A stretch of DNA of 64,000 bases from Formicarius rufipectus (Eukaryota > Chordata > Aves > Passeriformes > Formicariidae): assembly GCA_013399695.1 (NCBI GenBank), contig VXAU01000195.1, positions 224,928 through 288,927 of the forward strand, in the 5' to 3' direction. Of this stretch, positions 12,110 through 22,415 are shown piece after piece. The first letter of the stretch is position 1, and every line of letters starts with the position of its first letter. The position numbers and the translations under genes were made by a program. Below the pieces are notes generated by a model, which was not told the DNA's origin, did not search any database, and was given only the letters and a program-made list of their open reading frames with translations.

Positions 12110-12540
12110 TCATTACGGGAACCGCTCGAGCAGCAACAAAGAGGGCAGCGCAGAGGAGGCTCGGGAGCCGCTCTGCCAGAGGAAGGAATTCTGCGAGCGC
12201 TGCCTTGTTTCCAAACACCTCACACGCTTTGTTCGTGCGCTGGATTAAGTAGCCTGCAGAATTTAATTCCTCTGGGAAAAAACTCCAAACAAAACAGTCT
12301 CTCCCCACCCCCGAAGCGCAGCGATGCCGTGACCGGGCGGTGACAAAGCCGGGTGTCCCCGGAGCGGGGAGAGGAGGGGCTCTTTGGAGCTGTGCATCGG
12401 GAGGGACGGGCGATGCTCTGGGAAGGGAGACAGCTTGGCAGCGAGAGTCACGACTGGGCGAGTCCCGCTCCCCCAAGCCGAGGCTTTTCGAGGGAAAACA
12501 CTGACAGATCCGCAGCAAGAGCGGGCAGCACTCTCGTAAT
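12110..12540. promoter_or_regulatory. CpG island
   Basis: By eye there are about 30 CpGs in some 420 bases at roughly 58% GC, giving an observed/expected ratio near 0.8. That meets the usual island criteria and contrasts with the CpG-poor surroundings. CpG islands in birds mark promoters or developmental enhancers. Minus-strand frames of 192 and 97 codons cross it, but GC-rich DNA tends to produce such frames and their peptides show no domain. No TATA box, first exon or splice donor can be confidently assigned. Confidence 0.6.
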
Positions 12541-12720
12541 TTATTTTTAATGCCACGCTGCCTTTAATTGTGCAATATCCTCCAGGGTGTTTGCTTTGAG
12601 CTTGCGGGATAATTACATCTCAGAGACCAGGCTAATTACACATAACAGCCTGAAAAAGCGAAGGTTCTCCCACTGTCATTCCCTTTGGCACGGAGGAAAT
12701 CTGCCTGTCCCGGAGCTGGG
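12541..12720. promoter_or_regulatory. Candidate conserved non-coding element next to CpG island
   Basis: Immediately after the CpG island the sequence turns AT-rich, with dense homeodomain-type TAAT cores (AATTTATTTTTAATGCC, CCTTTAATTGTGCAATA, GATAATTACATC, GGCTAATTACACATAA). A CpG island beside clustered TAAT sites is typical of developmental enhancers or promoters. This is inferred from sequence texture alone; conservation was not tested. Confidence 0.4.
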
Positions 12721-13019
12721 ACGGTCCCTTCCCGTCCTCGCCCCACGGAGGAGACGCCCCAGTGATCCGTGTTGGGTGGGGACGTGGCAACCCCTGCCAG
12801 GGCTGTGCCGGAGAGCCCGGGAGTGGGGGGTCCCCAGTGGTGCAGAGGGGAGGGCACTGGTGGGGCCGTGGTCAGGGTGGCAGTGCCCTCTTCTGTGGGT
12901 GCACCAGCCTACTCAGGCAGGAGCTCTTGCTCTGTTGAAGGAGGATGTTTCTCTCAGTCCAGGTGGAAAAAAATTCCCGAATTCCCCAAGCTTTTCATGA
13001 TCCAAGTCCAGCGTTGTGG
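12721..13019. other. GC-rich intergenic sequence
   Basis: GC-rich sequence with some CpG continues from the island. No gene or repeat is recognised. Overlapping open frames on both strands are of the kind expected from composition. Confidence 0.35.
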
Positions 13020-13422
13020 ATCTCATCGTGCAGAAGGGCTTCACTGGAGGGTGGCAGAGCACTGGAACAGTTGCCCAGAGAGGACGTGGAGTGTCCCTCT
13101 CTGGAGACCTCGCTGTGGTTAGAACACCCTTGGGAGGGGCAGGCACTGAGCTCTGCTCTGTGGGACCAGGGACAGCACCAGGGAAGGGCTGGAGCTGTGT
13201 CAGGGCAGGGGCAGGGGGGATCTCAGCAAAAGGTTCTTCCACCGGAGGGTGGTGGGCACTGAACAGGCTCCCCAGGGCAGTGGGCACAGCCCCGAGGCTG
13301 CCAGAGCTGCAGGAGGGTTTGGATGATGCTCAGGGGCACAGGGTGGGATTGTTGGGGATGGTCCTGTGCAGGGCTAAAGGGGATCCTTGTGGGTTCCTGC
13401 TGACTCAGCGTATTCTGTGATA
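13020..13422 (+). mobile_element. CR1 LINE 3' fragment (possibly composite)
   Basis: This is a sense CR1 remnant. The first part carries the GGCAGAGCACTGGAACAGTT block. The second part carries the GGGCACTGAACAGGCTCCCC, GCTGCCAGAGCTGCAGGAGG and GATCCTTGTGGGTTCC blocks and ends at TATTCTGTGAT. The first part resembles a different CR1 subfamily from the second, so this may be two nested or adjacent insertions. It shares its second part with the copies at 18640, 34461 (minus) and 60757 (minus). Confidence 0.85.
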
Positions 13423-13473
13423 CCAGACCCACCCGGATGCATTCCTGTTTCACCTTCTCCTGCCTTGGCCAAG

Positions 13474-13540
13474 GGAATCGGACTGGATGATCTCTAGTGG
13501 TCCCTTCCAACCCCAGCCATTCTGGCATTCTGTGACTGTG
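13474..13540 (+). mobile_element. CR1 LINE 3'-terminal fragment
   Basis: A short sense tail: GGACTGGATGATCTCTAGTG, CCCTTCCAACCCCAGCCATT, then ATTCTGTGA. It follows another CR1 end by about 50 bases. Confidence 0.75.
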
Positions 13541-16500
13541 CAATGAATGCAGTGAACTGGAGAACACCTTTTCTCCCTCCAGTTCATCCATTCCCATTGT
13601 CACCTTCAATTGCTCAGTGACGTGCAAGGCATGAAGTGCACGTTGGCATTCCCTTGGGATGGGACTGAACTGGGATCCTATTGCCTGACCTTCCCCTGCC
13701 TTCCCCTGGATAGATGCATCCTGCCCTGCCTCCACACTGTTTATTCTGCATTTACCACATGCATTTGTTTTAAGTGGTGGTGGTGGGGGTTGTAGGTGTG
13801 TTTATCTGTGGCTTTTACAGGATGATTAATGCCTTTCTCAGTCCAAATGGTGAAAATCAATGTGCCCCCCCCCAAATTCCACCCCAGACCTGTCAAGTGT
13901 GCGGGTTTGGATTCTTGTGAGACAGGAGCAGCTTCTGCATCCATGACATGTCCTTGTTTGTGTCTCCATCAGCTGCTTTAATAAAAGCTCCTGATGTTTC
14001 CTACAGAGCTTCCTGCCTTAATTCGGGAGCTCAGTCCAGGAACTCCCTGGGCTGCCAGGAACTCGGCTGGGTGGGAGGATGGGGATTCTGCCTGAGCCAG
14101 CACAGTCAGAGCTCACAGGCCACAATGACATGCTTTCCCCATGAGCCTGGGGGGAACAGGTTGTGGCCCAGGTCCTCGTGGTGTTTCTGCAGGGCTTGGC
14201 TCTCCTTGCTGAGGCTGAGCTGCCCCCAGTGCCTCCCAGCACAGCCCGTGCTCCGTGGGGAATCACTCGGGAAGCTGAAAAGGCTCATCCTGCCTTGAGT
14301 GTTGCCTTGTTTTATCACAATGAAGTTGTCCAGGTCTATGGGGAACAAAATCCAAGGTGTCTGCAGCAGTGCAGCCCCCCTGTGGCCCCCCAGCAGCTTG
14401 GCTCTGTACCCACACCTCTGTTCGCCGTGCTTCGAAACCAGCTGGCTCCTAATTCTTGCAGTCTTGAAAAAAGAATTCATTTTCTCTTCTGGGATTCCAG
14501 TTCAAGGATTAATTTAATGATTTCTTTTTCTTTCCCCTTTGTTTGTTTTTAATGATTAAGGTGATAGTTATAAATTGTTAACAAGGTCTGGTAGAAATGG
14601 GATCCCTGGGAACTTCTTTTGCGCTGACTGAAATAACAGTGAGATTGATTTAGCAAAGCTGGTTGAGTTGCTGTGTCTTCAAAGATTATCTTGGTTCTGC
14701 ACGGAAGGCCAGATTTTGGAGCTGTATTTAGGCCTAACTGAGAGCAGGTGCTTAAGCACCTTCAAAAATAAGAGAAGCTTCTGTCTGTGGGGAGTGATAA
14801 TACTGTGTGTTCAATCAGGTAGTGTGTTAGAACTTCCTTTTTTTTTTGGCTGGGTAATTTTTTCAGGGGGATAATTTCAAACCAATGAGCTGGCACAGAG
14901 GGATTATTTTAGGGGAAAAACCCTTTCCCTGATGGGAACAGCCCATTTCCTGGAGGCCACGGGAGTTGGTCGGGGTTGGTGCTCGACTGGTGATATCTCG
15001 TGGGGCTCTTGGTGTGAGGGCCATGACTCTGCACAGAGGCAGCACTTGGGGGGTTGTTGTGGCTCATTTTGCTTTGCTGCCCTCCTGCCTGGTGTTTGCT
15101 GATGTACAAAGCGTTTCCTCATGGGAATTATTCTGATGAGATTGGGGTGGGGGTTGAAAACTGCGAGTGGAGCTTTCTGGGGAGATGTCTTCAGAGGATG
15201 ATCTCCTTTCGGTGGAGCTTGTAATTGTTTAATGATTTTCTGGATAGATTTCCTTGTGGGCTGCTGCAGGACAGGCAGGGCTGGTTTGTCAGCTGAGAGC
15301 ATCTGCTCACACCTCGCCCTCCTGTCCCACTGGCCAGGCAGCTGCTTTCTGAGCATTAGTGTGGCTTTCTGATTTATATTTCCCTTGTCTTTACTGCTCT
15401 GTCTCAGACTCAAACCTCAAACCTGTCATGATTTTTCCCAATTAAACCACCTGTCTCTCCCAGCACACCTTGGCTCTGGCACCTTTGGTCTGCAGGGCTG
15501 TAGGGGTGCTGCTTTAGCAACCAAAACAGGGCAGGGGCAGGACCACCAGCAGGTCCTGTTCCCTTCTGCTGCAGCCCATGAAACATCTCATCCCTCTCCT
15601 AAGCAGAAGAACAATTCCTACTGCATTTGCTTGGACAGTGAGAAGCCTTTAGTTTCTCACCTGAATTTATTCATGAGTGAGTTCTGACCTTTTGCTGATG
15701 CTGTCCTTTCACCTTGAACAGCACTTTCTCTTCCTTCATGTTAAACCTCCTGATACACAGAGAGAGAACAATTTTACCACCTCTCCACCTTCATTTTCTT
15801 AGACTAACAAGTCAGGTTTTCCTCACAGCTGCCTCTTGCAAAAAGGCCACCTTTGCTCTGCTGATGCTCAGAGCCAATCCCAGGCTGAGCTCACCATCCT
15901 TGACCCCAATTTTGGGTGGCAGGGCTTGCACGGTGCTTCACATGCAGTGTCACCAGACACTCTACAGTGACCCTTTGCACACCTGAAGCACAGGTTTACT
16001 TGGAGCTTCTGCAAAATGCAAGACCTCTGTGCTTGAGGAATGGGATTTTAAAAGGCTTGATCCCTTTCTCAGTGAAGTCACAGTTGAAATTCCCATTGAT
16101 TGCTGAGGTGTGTGTCCTGGACTTAATAAATCTTGTTGCTCTGTGCCAGAAGTGGTGAACTCCTCCTGACATGATAAATCCTGTGCCAGAGGCGTTGATG
16201 TGTCTGACAGGGAGCTGAGGGGAGCAGGAGCTGAGGGGAGGTGGTGGAAGTGCAGCACCAGGGATGGGTCCCCTTCTGCTCCCTTTGCTTTTCTCAAGGA
16301 ATAAAGAGCATTTAAATAATGTCATTTTTTTGGTGGCCTTTTTTGTTTGTTTGTTGTGTTTGTTGTTTTTTGTTTTGTTTTGTTTTTAAGAAGGAGAAAG
16401 AATGAGGCAAAATTATCCCCTTGGTTTCTTGCAGCGTTAGTTTAAGGCTGAGAAGGACTCCAGAGGCCAATCCTGAGCAGGCAGAGGGATTTTGGATGCA

Positions 16501-16584
16501 GCCAGTGCTTTGCTCTGTGTCTGAGATGTCTGAGTCCTTTTCCAGAGGTGGGAGCACGAGGAGGAGGATCCCGAGGACCGTGAT
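13541..16584. other. Intergenic sequence without recognisable gene
   Basis: The stretch includes an AT-rich block at about 14510-14660 and a (TTTG)n-like low-complexity run at 16339-16388. Open frames reach 169 codons on minus (14904-15413; Lys/Gln/Pro-rich, no domain) and 228 codons on minus (16312-16998, ending in the translated AAAC run). Neither looks like a real protein. Confidence 0.4.
16339..16388. repeat. Simple repeat, (TTTG)n / (AAAC)n
   Basis: An interrupted run of TTTG and TTTTG units on the plus strand. It gives Lys/Gln/Thr-rich readings on minus and is non-coding. Confidence 0.8.
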
Positions 16585-16672
16585 CAGTGGAAGATGTCTC
16601 TGCTCATGGCAGAGGGCTTGGACTAGATGACCTTTAAATGCCTCTCCCCACCCAAACCATTCTAGGACTCTA
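16585..16672 (+). mobile_element. CR1 LINE 3' fragment
   Basis: A diverged sense CR1 end: GTCTCTGCTCATGGCAGAGG, GGACTAGATGACCTTTAAAT and CCCAAACCATTCTAGGACTC. The left boundary is approximate. Confidence 0.75.
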
Positions 16673-18639
16673 CACTGCTTCTCTCCAGCCACGGCACACG
16701 GAGCTGGGAACTGGGAGCTGAGCCTGAGTCCCGAGGCTGGCTGGAGATCAACCAGAGATCCCATCTGATGGAAACACAATCCTCCTGTTTCCTGATCCAA
16801 GCCCCATAACACAAAGCAGATGTAAAGGTCTAGCAGAGACCAGGAAATCTTTTGTGTGTGCCATGGAGGGCAGCGCTGCCAGAACGGGGAGCCCACGTCA
16901 AGGGCACAAGGGGGTCCCTGTGGGCAGGAGAGACCTGGCTGGGCAGGGCAAGGGGCACTGTGCCTGCTGCAAAGTACAGCCTGGCTTTCTGGAGCCATCC
17001 TCAGTGAAATAACACCTGCAGCACGGGCAGCAGGGTGGGTGGGATGCTGTGCCTGGTGCTGCTGTGCCTCCCTGCTCCATGGGGGTCCCTCCTGCCACTC
17101 CTGCGGGTGGCACCACCAAGCAAAGCGAGGGGAAGCGGGGCCCAGGCTGTGTGGTTTGCAGATGATCTGTGTACCTGCGACTTCCTAACAGATGTTTTCC
17201 TTCGTGTGACCATTTGTGAGCTGCTTCCCTGTCGCAGGCTGGAGTAGCTGTAAAGCTGTGGAATGAGTGATATCTTCCACCTGCACCAGAGCACCAGCCC
17301 TGCCTGCAAACCTGCTTGGCAATTCCAGAAATGTCCCATTACACGGAGTTTTATGCCCGCTGCAAACAACGGCAAAATAAGGCTGTTTAGTATTTCTGAC
17401 ACAGGCTTTAGAAAAAAAATGAGCTGGAAGATAAGAGCTGCAGGGGCTGGATGGGATCCACGTGACTCCATCTCCTCTCCGAGGGGCAGCCAGGAGCGGG
17501 TGTTGCAAAGGGAAGAGCAGCAGAAGGCAAAGCTGCCTCGTGTTAGATCTGCTCATCATCTCCAATAGCTGGAGGTTGCCTGCAATATTAATATCACTTT
17601 CAGCAGAGATGTTGGTATTTAGCTGTTGTAACTCAAGCTATTCTTGTTATCCCTGTAGGTGCTGGCTTCCTCTCTGAAATGTCACCAATTCTTGGCCATG
17701 ACAACTTCCCGTGGAAGTTGGTTCCAGGCTGTCATTATTCCCTCTGCAAACCACGTGTTTTCTCCTCCAGGGCTGTGCCAGAGTGGTGCCAGCAGCCCCC
17801 AAATGCTGGGGCAGCTATTAGAGGGTTCCAGCAGAACGCCAGCGTGGCTTGCCTCACATAGGTTTGGGCTGTGCTTGGCTTTTCCAAGAGGTCTCTAAAG
17901 GATCAAAGGACTGCAATTCCTCGTCTCCCAGGCAGGTTGGCAGGTGTGTGGGAATGTGGCACTGCCCTTTGAGTTACCCACGAGGGGAAGGGGGGTCTGA
18001 TCTGAGGAAGGCTGTGGGGTTTTCCTGGCTCCTCGTGGGCTCTACCAGGGGATCATCAGACTGGTTTTTGGAATTAACATGCAGTAAGAAGTGAAACGAG
18101 TCTTGTGCTGAATAGAGGAATTTTATGGAGTGCTTTTCCCTGGGCTGTGGCACTCTCCAAAACAACTGAGGCATTTAGGAAGCCTGAGCATGCAGGGATG
18201 GAGGGATGGGTGCAGCTCTGCGGGGGGAGGAGGATGCTCTGCCCAGCAAAGCAGCGCTTGCCCTGCTGCACTTTATGGTTCCCAGAACTGCCTTGCTCAT
18301 CCCCTGTGGAGATAGACAGTGCTAAACCACAGCAGTGGCATTTGGAAATCTGTTGCTCTGTGCATTTTGCACCGAATTCCCAGGTGGATTTACCTGCAGA
18401 GGTGTGTGGGAGCCTGGATTCCCCGTGGAGCACACGGCCATCTGTGAGGAGCAGCTGTCTGCCATCTGCTGTGGAGCTGGGACCACGAGAGGCTGCAGTG
18501 AGGGACCTCCAGGCACAGCACTCTCCAGGACAGCTCCGTGCAGCACAGCAGGGTCAGGCCCCTGGCAGCAGCTGAGCTGACACCAGAAGGGGCACAACCT
18601 TGAATACGGTGGAAGATTTGGGCACCACAACATAAGGAA
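16673..18639. other. Intergenic sequence
   Basis: No gene or repeat family is recognised. The middle (about 17340-17420 and 17560-17660) is moderately AT-rich. Open frames of up to 156 codons occur on both strands and overlap each other in GC-balanced sequence, without domains. Confidence 0.35.
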
Positions 18640-19099
18640 AGATATTGAAGCCATTAGAGAATGTCCAAAGGAGGCAACAAAGATTGAGAAGAGCCTTGAG
18701 GGGAAACGTGTGAGGAGCAACTGAGGGCACTTGGTGTGTTCAGCTGGACAAGAGGAGGCTGAGGGGACATCTCAGTGCAGGTCCAACTTCTTGGGGATGG
18801 GCAGGCACTGATCTCTGCTCTGTGGGGACCAGGGACAGCACCAGGGAAGGGCTGGAGCTGTGTCAGGGCAGGGTCAGGGGGGATTTCAGCAAAAGGTTCT
18901 CCCCCCAGAGGGTGGTGGGCACTGAACAGGCTCCCCAGGGCAGTGGGCACAACTCTGAGGCTGCCAGAGCTCCAGGAGTGTTTGGATGATGCTGTGGGGC
19001 ACAGGGGGTGACTCTTGGGGCTGGTCCTGTGCAGGGCTGAGGGTTGGACTGGGTGGTCCTTGTGGGTCCTTCCAGCTCAGCAGATTCTGGGATCCTGGG
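18640..19099 (+). mobile_element. CR1 LINE 3' fragment, about 460 bp
   Basis: A sense CR1 with more upstream sequence than most copies here. It starts in the AATGTCCAAAGGAGGCAACA block (the end of the coding region and start of the 3' part), then runs through CAGCTGGACAAGAGGAGGCT, GGGCAGGCACTGATCTCTGC and GGGCACTGAACAGGCTCCCC to GGTCCTTGTGGGTCCTTCCA and an ATTCTGGGATCC tail. No intact reverse-transcriptase frame is present. Confidence 0.88.
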
Positions 19100-21109
19100 A
19101 ATGTAGAATTCTTTGTTTCTACCCCTCCACTGCAGGGTCAGGGTTTGTTGTGCTGTCCATGAGTCTCCTGTCCAACAGCGTGGACTTGGTTTGATGGGAC
19201 AAAAGAGCCGTGGGTAGTTGGGGGAATCCCTGTGCCCCCCAACTCAGCATCTCCCCTTCCCCTCGTGGTGGGGACTGATCTGCTCTGACAGGAAACTCCG
19301 GGAGGCTTAAGATGGCACTGCCTTTTGGGGAGAGCAGGTGTGAGGGACCTGGGCTTTGGGGTGAAGGTTGGCCTGGGCTGAGGAGCGTCGCTGACTGGGG
19401 GATGTGTGGGGTGGCAGGAGCTGCAGGTACAGGGGGTCTTGCTTGAAGGCATCCAGACACAACAGGCTTCCAAGGCAAGACAGAAAATCAGGGGGTATGG
19501 AAAAGAAAAGAGAGTCCAATGTCACAGATTAAAGGCAAACAGGCATTTTTCCATGAGCAGTTTCAAAAACCTTGGACCAAATAAAAGCCAAAAGATTTCC
19601 TCTGAGACGTGGCTCTGAACAAAGGGATTTTCCCAGTCAGCTCAGCTCTCTTGGCCCTCTCACTGGAAGGGGCCCAAAGTAACAAGCACTGTTTAACTTG
19701 GGAATCTGGGAAAAGGGAGAAGTTGGCCTGAGTTGCTGGCCCTGCCACTGTAACCCCCTTTTGTTCTGTGTACAGGGGGAAAATTTTCCTTCCTTTCCCT
19801 TGTGTGTTGTCAAATTCATGCCCAGCTAACCAACAAATCCATCTCTTCAGAGATCAATTACAGTGTCTGGCTACGAAGCCTGGAAATCCAATTAACTCCC
19901 AAATATTTTTGTCCCTGTTTTAAAGAAAAAAAGCGAGGGGAAAGAGAGAGACAAAGAGAGAGAAACATATTGAAGTAGGGGCATAAATCACCTGGAAAAC
20001 ATTCCAAACATTAAAATATACAAGGATGAATTCCAATTTCATTTGTCTCTTTTTGAGATTCTGTCACTGATTTATTTACTGCTCTGTCTGAGCTTCAGTT
20101 TTGCCTTTGCTGGTGTTTGGAGCCGATTCCTGTCTGTGGAGCAGAGCCCGATGCTCCTGTGGTGGTGCCTGTGGAGAGCATCCTTCCTCCTGCAGGGCTC
20201 TGGTCCCCTCACCTGGGGCTCTCAGGGGTTAAATGTCTCCATCCTGCATCTGGGGGCTGCTCAGCTCTGCCTGGGTTTGAGTGGGCTGGTGGTTTGGGAG
20301 AGGAGTGTGACACATCAGACTTCCCAGGAGGGAATAACTTTGCTTCTCAATCACAGACTTGGGCTTTTTGCAGACACCCAGAGCTGCTGTTCAAATCTCT
20401 CTGTCTCAACCTCATGTCCTTGATCTTGATCTCACTCTGTTTGATCAACTCTGCCACATCCTCAGGCCTCCAAGAGGCTTAGAGGAGACTCTTCTTCCCA
20501 AGACAGTGGAATGGTGTCCATGTGGAAACACCCTGTGTCCATGGAAGTGCCTGAAGGTGAGCAGGGCCCGAGTGTGTCTCAGGCTGATGGTCTCACAGGG
20601 GTATTTAGGAAGGACTGTGAAGGGGGAAAAAAGTAAAGACTGACTTAGTTGTGATGTTTCTGCCTTGAGGAATTGGCCAACGAAGGGTCTGGCAAGTCCC
20701 CAGTGGTACAGCTGGGGTGAGAAGCAGCACCTTTGCCTGAATAAGAGGATTTTCTGTCTCTCGAGTTCCTACTCCTTGGCTGAAGACACTTTTGGGTGGG
20801 AATGCAGGGACCTGACAGCTGTGGTCGGTACCAGTGGCAGGTACTGAGCTACAGGTGTGATGTAGCACCCTTGAGGGTCTGGTGCCCATCTGGAGTGGCA
20901 GCAATTGAGGGAATGCCCAGGAACACCCCAAACGGGGAACTGCCAGCCCTGCTCTGTGGGGCTGGAGGACCTCTGTCTCACTCAGGCAACAGGGGTTTGA
21001 CCCTAAAGCATCTGTGCTGGAGCCTCTAGGCCTTGTCCCCCTCCAAGAAGCTGTAGCTTTCATTCCAAAGCGGAATGAATAACCCTTGGGGGCTGGTGCG
21101 AGGAGGAAT
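19100..21109. other. Intergenic sequence
   Basis: No gene is recognised. A purine-rich run lies at about 19920-19970 (AAAG/GAGA repeats). Open frames up to 152 codons (20605-21063, minus) carry no recognisable domain. Confidence 0.35.
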
Positions 21110-21750
21110 TGTTGTAACAGTCATGCACGGTCCCAGTTTGTGGGAGGTCAAACAAAGAACATTTATTTGAAGTTACAAAATACAATATATAGGTTCAATG
21201 ATTAAATGTTCATCTCAGGGGCTGGTTTTATGCTAAACATGGGAGGAGATATTACAACTTCAGCAAATACATTGTGGTTGCTCTGAAGGGTATTCAAGAC
21301 TGTAAGGGTAGTTCATATTTAATGAACACGAGACAGAAGAAACAAAGGGATTGATAAGGAAAGTCTCTGTCTGGCCTAATGAATACACAGAAACCCACAA
21401 ATCTTGTCAAATGCAGGTGGCTTGAAGCAGTAGATGTCTGCAGACTTGAGTCTTATCAGCCAGGGAGGTTCCTTCAACATTCACCCAATACACTTTTCCA
21501 AGGTCTCTTTGACTTTCCAGACAGGCTTCTTGAAACTAAGATATTTTCGAACCTCACGAATTGTCACCCTTCCTTCTGCTCGATCAGAAGCTCTTCAAGA
21601 GGCAGTTAACAAATAACCTTCCCGTGGGACAGATTAGCTCCCAGTCCCAGTTCAATAGCTGCTCATTTGGAGATGTCCTCATTCCCTTGTGGCCGATCTT
21701 CCTTCAGATTCCGCTGTTCCCGCCCCGTGATTGCTGGCAGCAATCACGAG
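21110..21750 (-). mobile_element. Possible LTR fragment with internal hairpin
   Basis: The left edge reads TGTTGTAACAG on plus, so the minus-strand element would end CTGTTACAACA. About 50 bases inward the minus strand has an AATAAA signal (plus: ATTTATTTGAAG), in the place expected for a retroviral LTR. No matching second LTR or convincing target duplication was found, and the right boundary is open. A perfect 10-bp inverted repeat with a 3-nt loop lies at 21726-21748. The assignment is tentative; it could be single-copy sequence. Confidence 0.3.
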
Positions 21751-22176
21751 CTGCACATCAGCAGCTCAGGTGCTGATTGCAGCCCCAGCACAACCTTTTG
21801 TGGAAAGTTTGGGAAGTTCTGAGCTGTGCTCTGAGCTCTCAGTCCCTCCCACATCCCGGCGAGCCGGCCTTGATGAGCCCTGCCTTGCAGGGGAGATCTG
21901 TGCCTCAGTCTGCCTGCAGAAACAAAATCTTGGAGGCATTGTCAAGGAAACCTGGGGAGAGAGCAGAGTTGTCCAACAGCCTCCAGGCAGCCTGGAGCAA
22001 AAGCTCTGAGATGTGCAAATAGGAATCCAAATGGATTTTTTTCTTTCCTCCAGCCAGAAGGTGCAGCAGAATAGGAGAATGGCAGTGGGATAGCTCAAAA
22101 AAAACCCCCAAAACAACCCTCCTGCTGTGTTGTCTTGGCCAGACCTTCCAGTGAGAGCCTGTGAGTGAATTCCTAG

Positions 22177-22415
22177 CATCACAGGATGGTTTGGATTGGG
22201 AGAGACCCTAAAGATCATGTTGTTCCACCCCTTGCCATGTGCAGGGACACCTCCCACCAGCCCAGGTTGCTCCAAGCCCCATCCAACCTGGCCTTGGACA
22301 CTTCCAGGGATGAGGCAGCCACAGCTTCTCTGGGATTCAACCTGTGCCAGGGCCTGCTCACCCTGGTAGGAAGAATTTCTCCCAATATCCAATTTAAACC
22401 TAATTCACCCAGAGA
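22177..22415 (-). mobile_element. CR1 LINE 3' end
   Basis: An antisense CR1 3' end. On plus it begins ATCACAGGATGGTTTGGATT, followed by the reverse-complemented CATGTGCAGGGACACC, CCAAGCCCCATCCAACCTGG and CCACAGCTTCTCTGGGATTC blocks, ending around CCCAATATCCAATTTAAACC. It is truncated after about 240 bp. Confidence 0.9.

Noticed and set aside
11940..12518. 192-codon minus frame across the CpG island as an exon
   Set aside because: GC-rich DNA yields such frames; no recognisable protein and no splice structure.
14904..15413. 169-codon minus frame as a gene
   Set aside because: Low-complexity Lys/Gln/Pro-rich peptide without a family; unsupported by context.
16312..16998. 228-codon minus frame
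   Set aside because: Ends in a translated (AAAC)n run and has no domain; it covers a CR1 scrap.
21113..21937. 825-bp LTR with a TTGT 4-bp target duplication
   Set aside because: A CA plus 4-bp match in this span is likely by chance, and no second copy supports the boundary.
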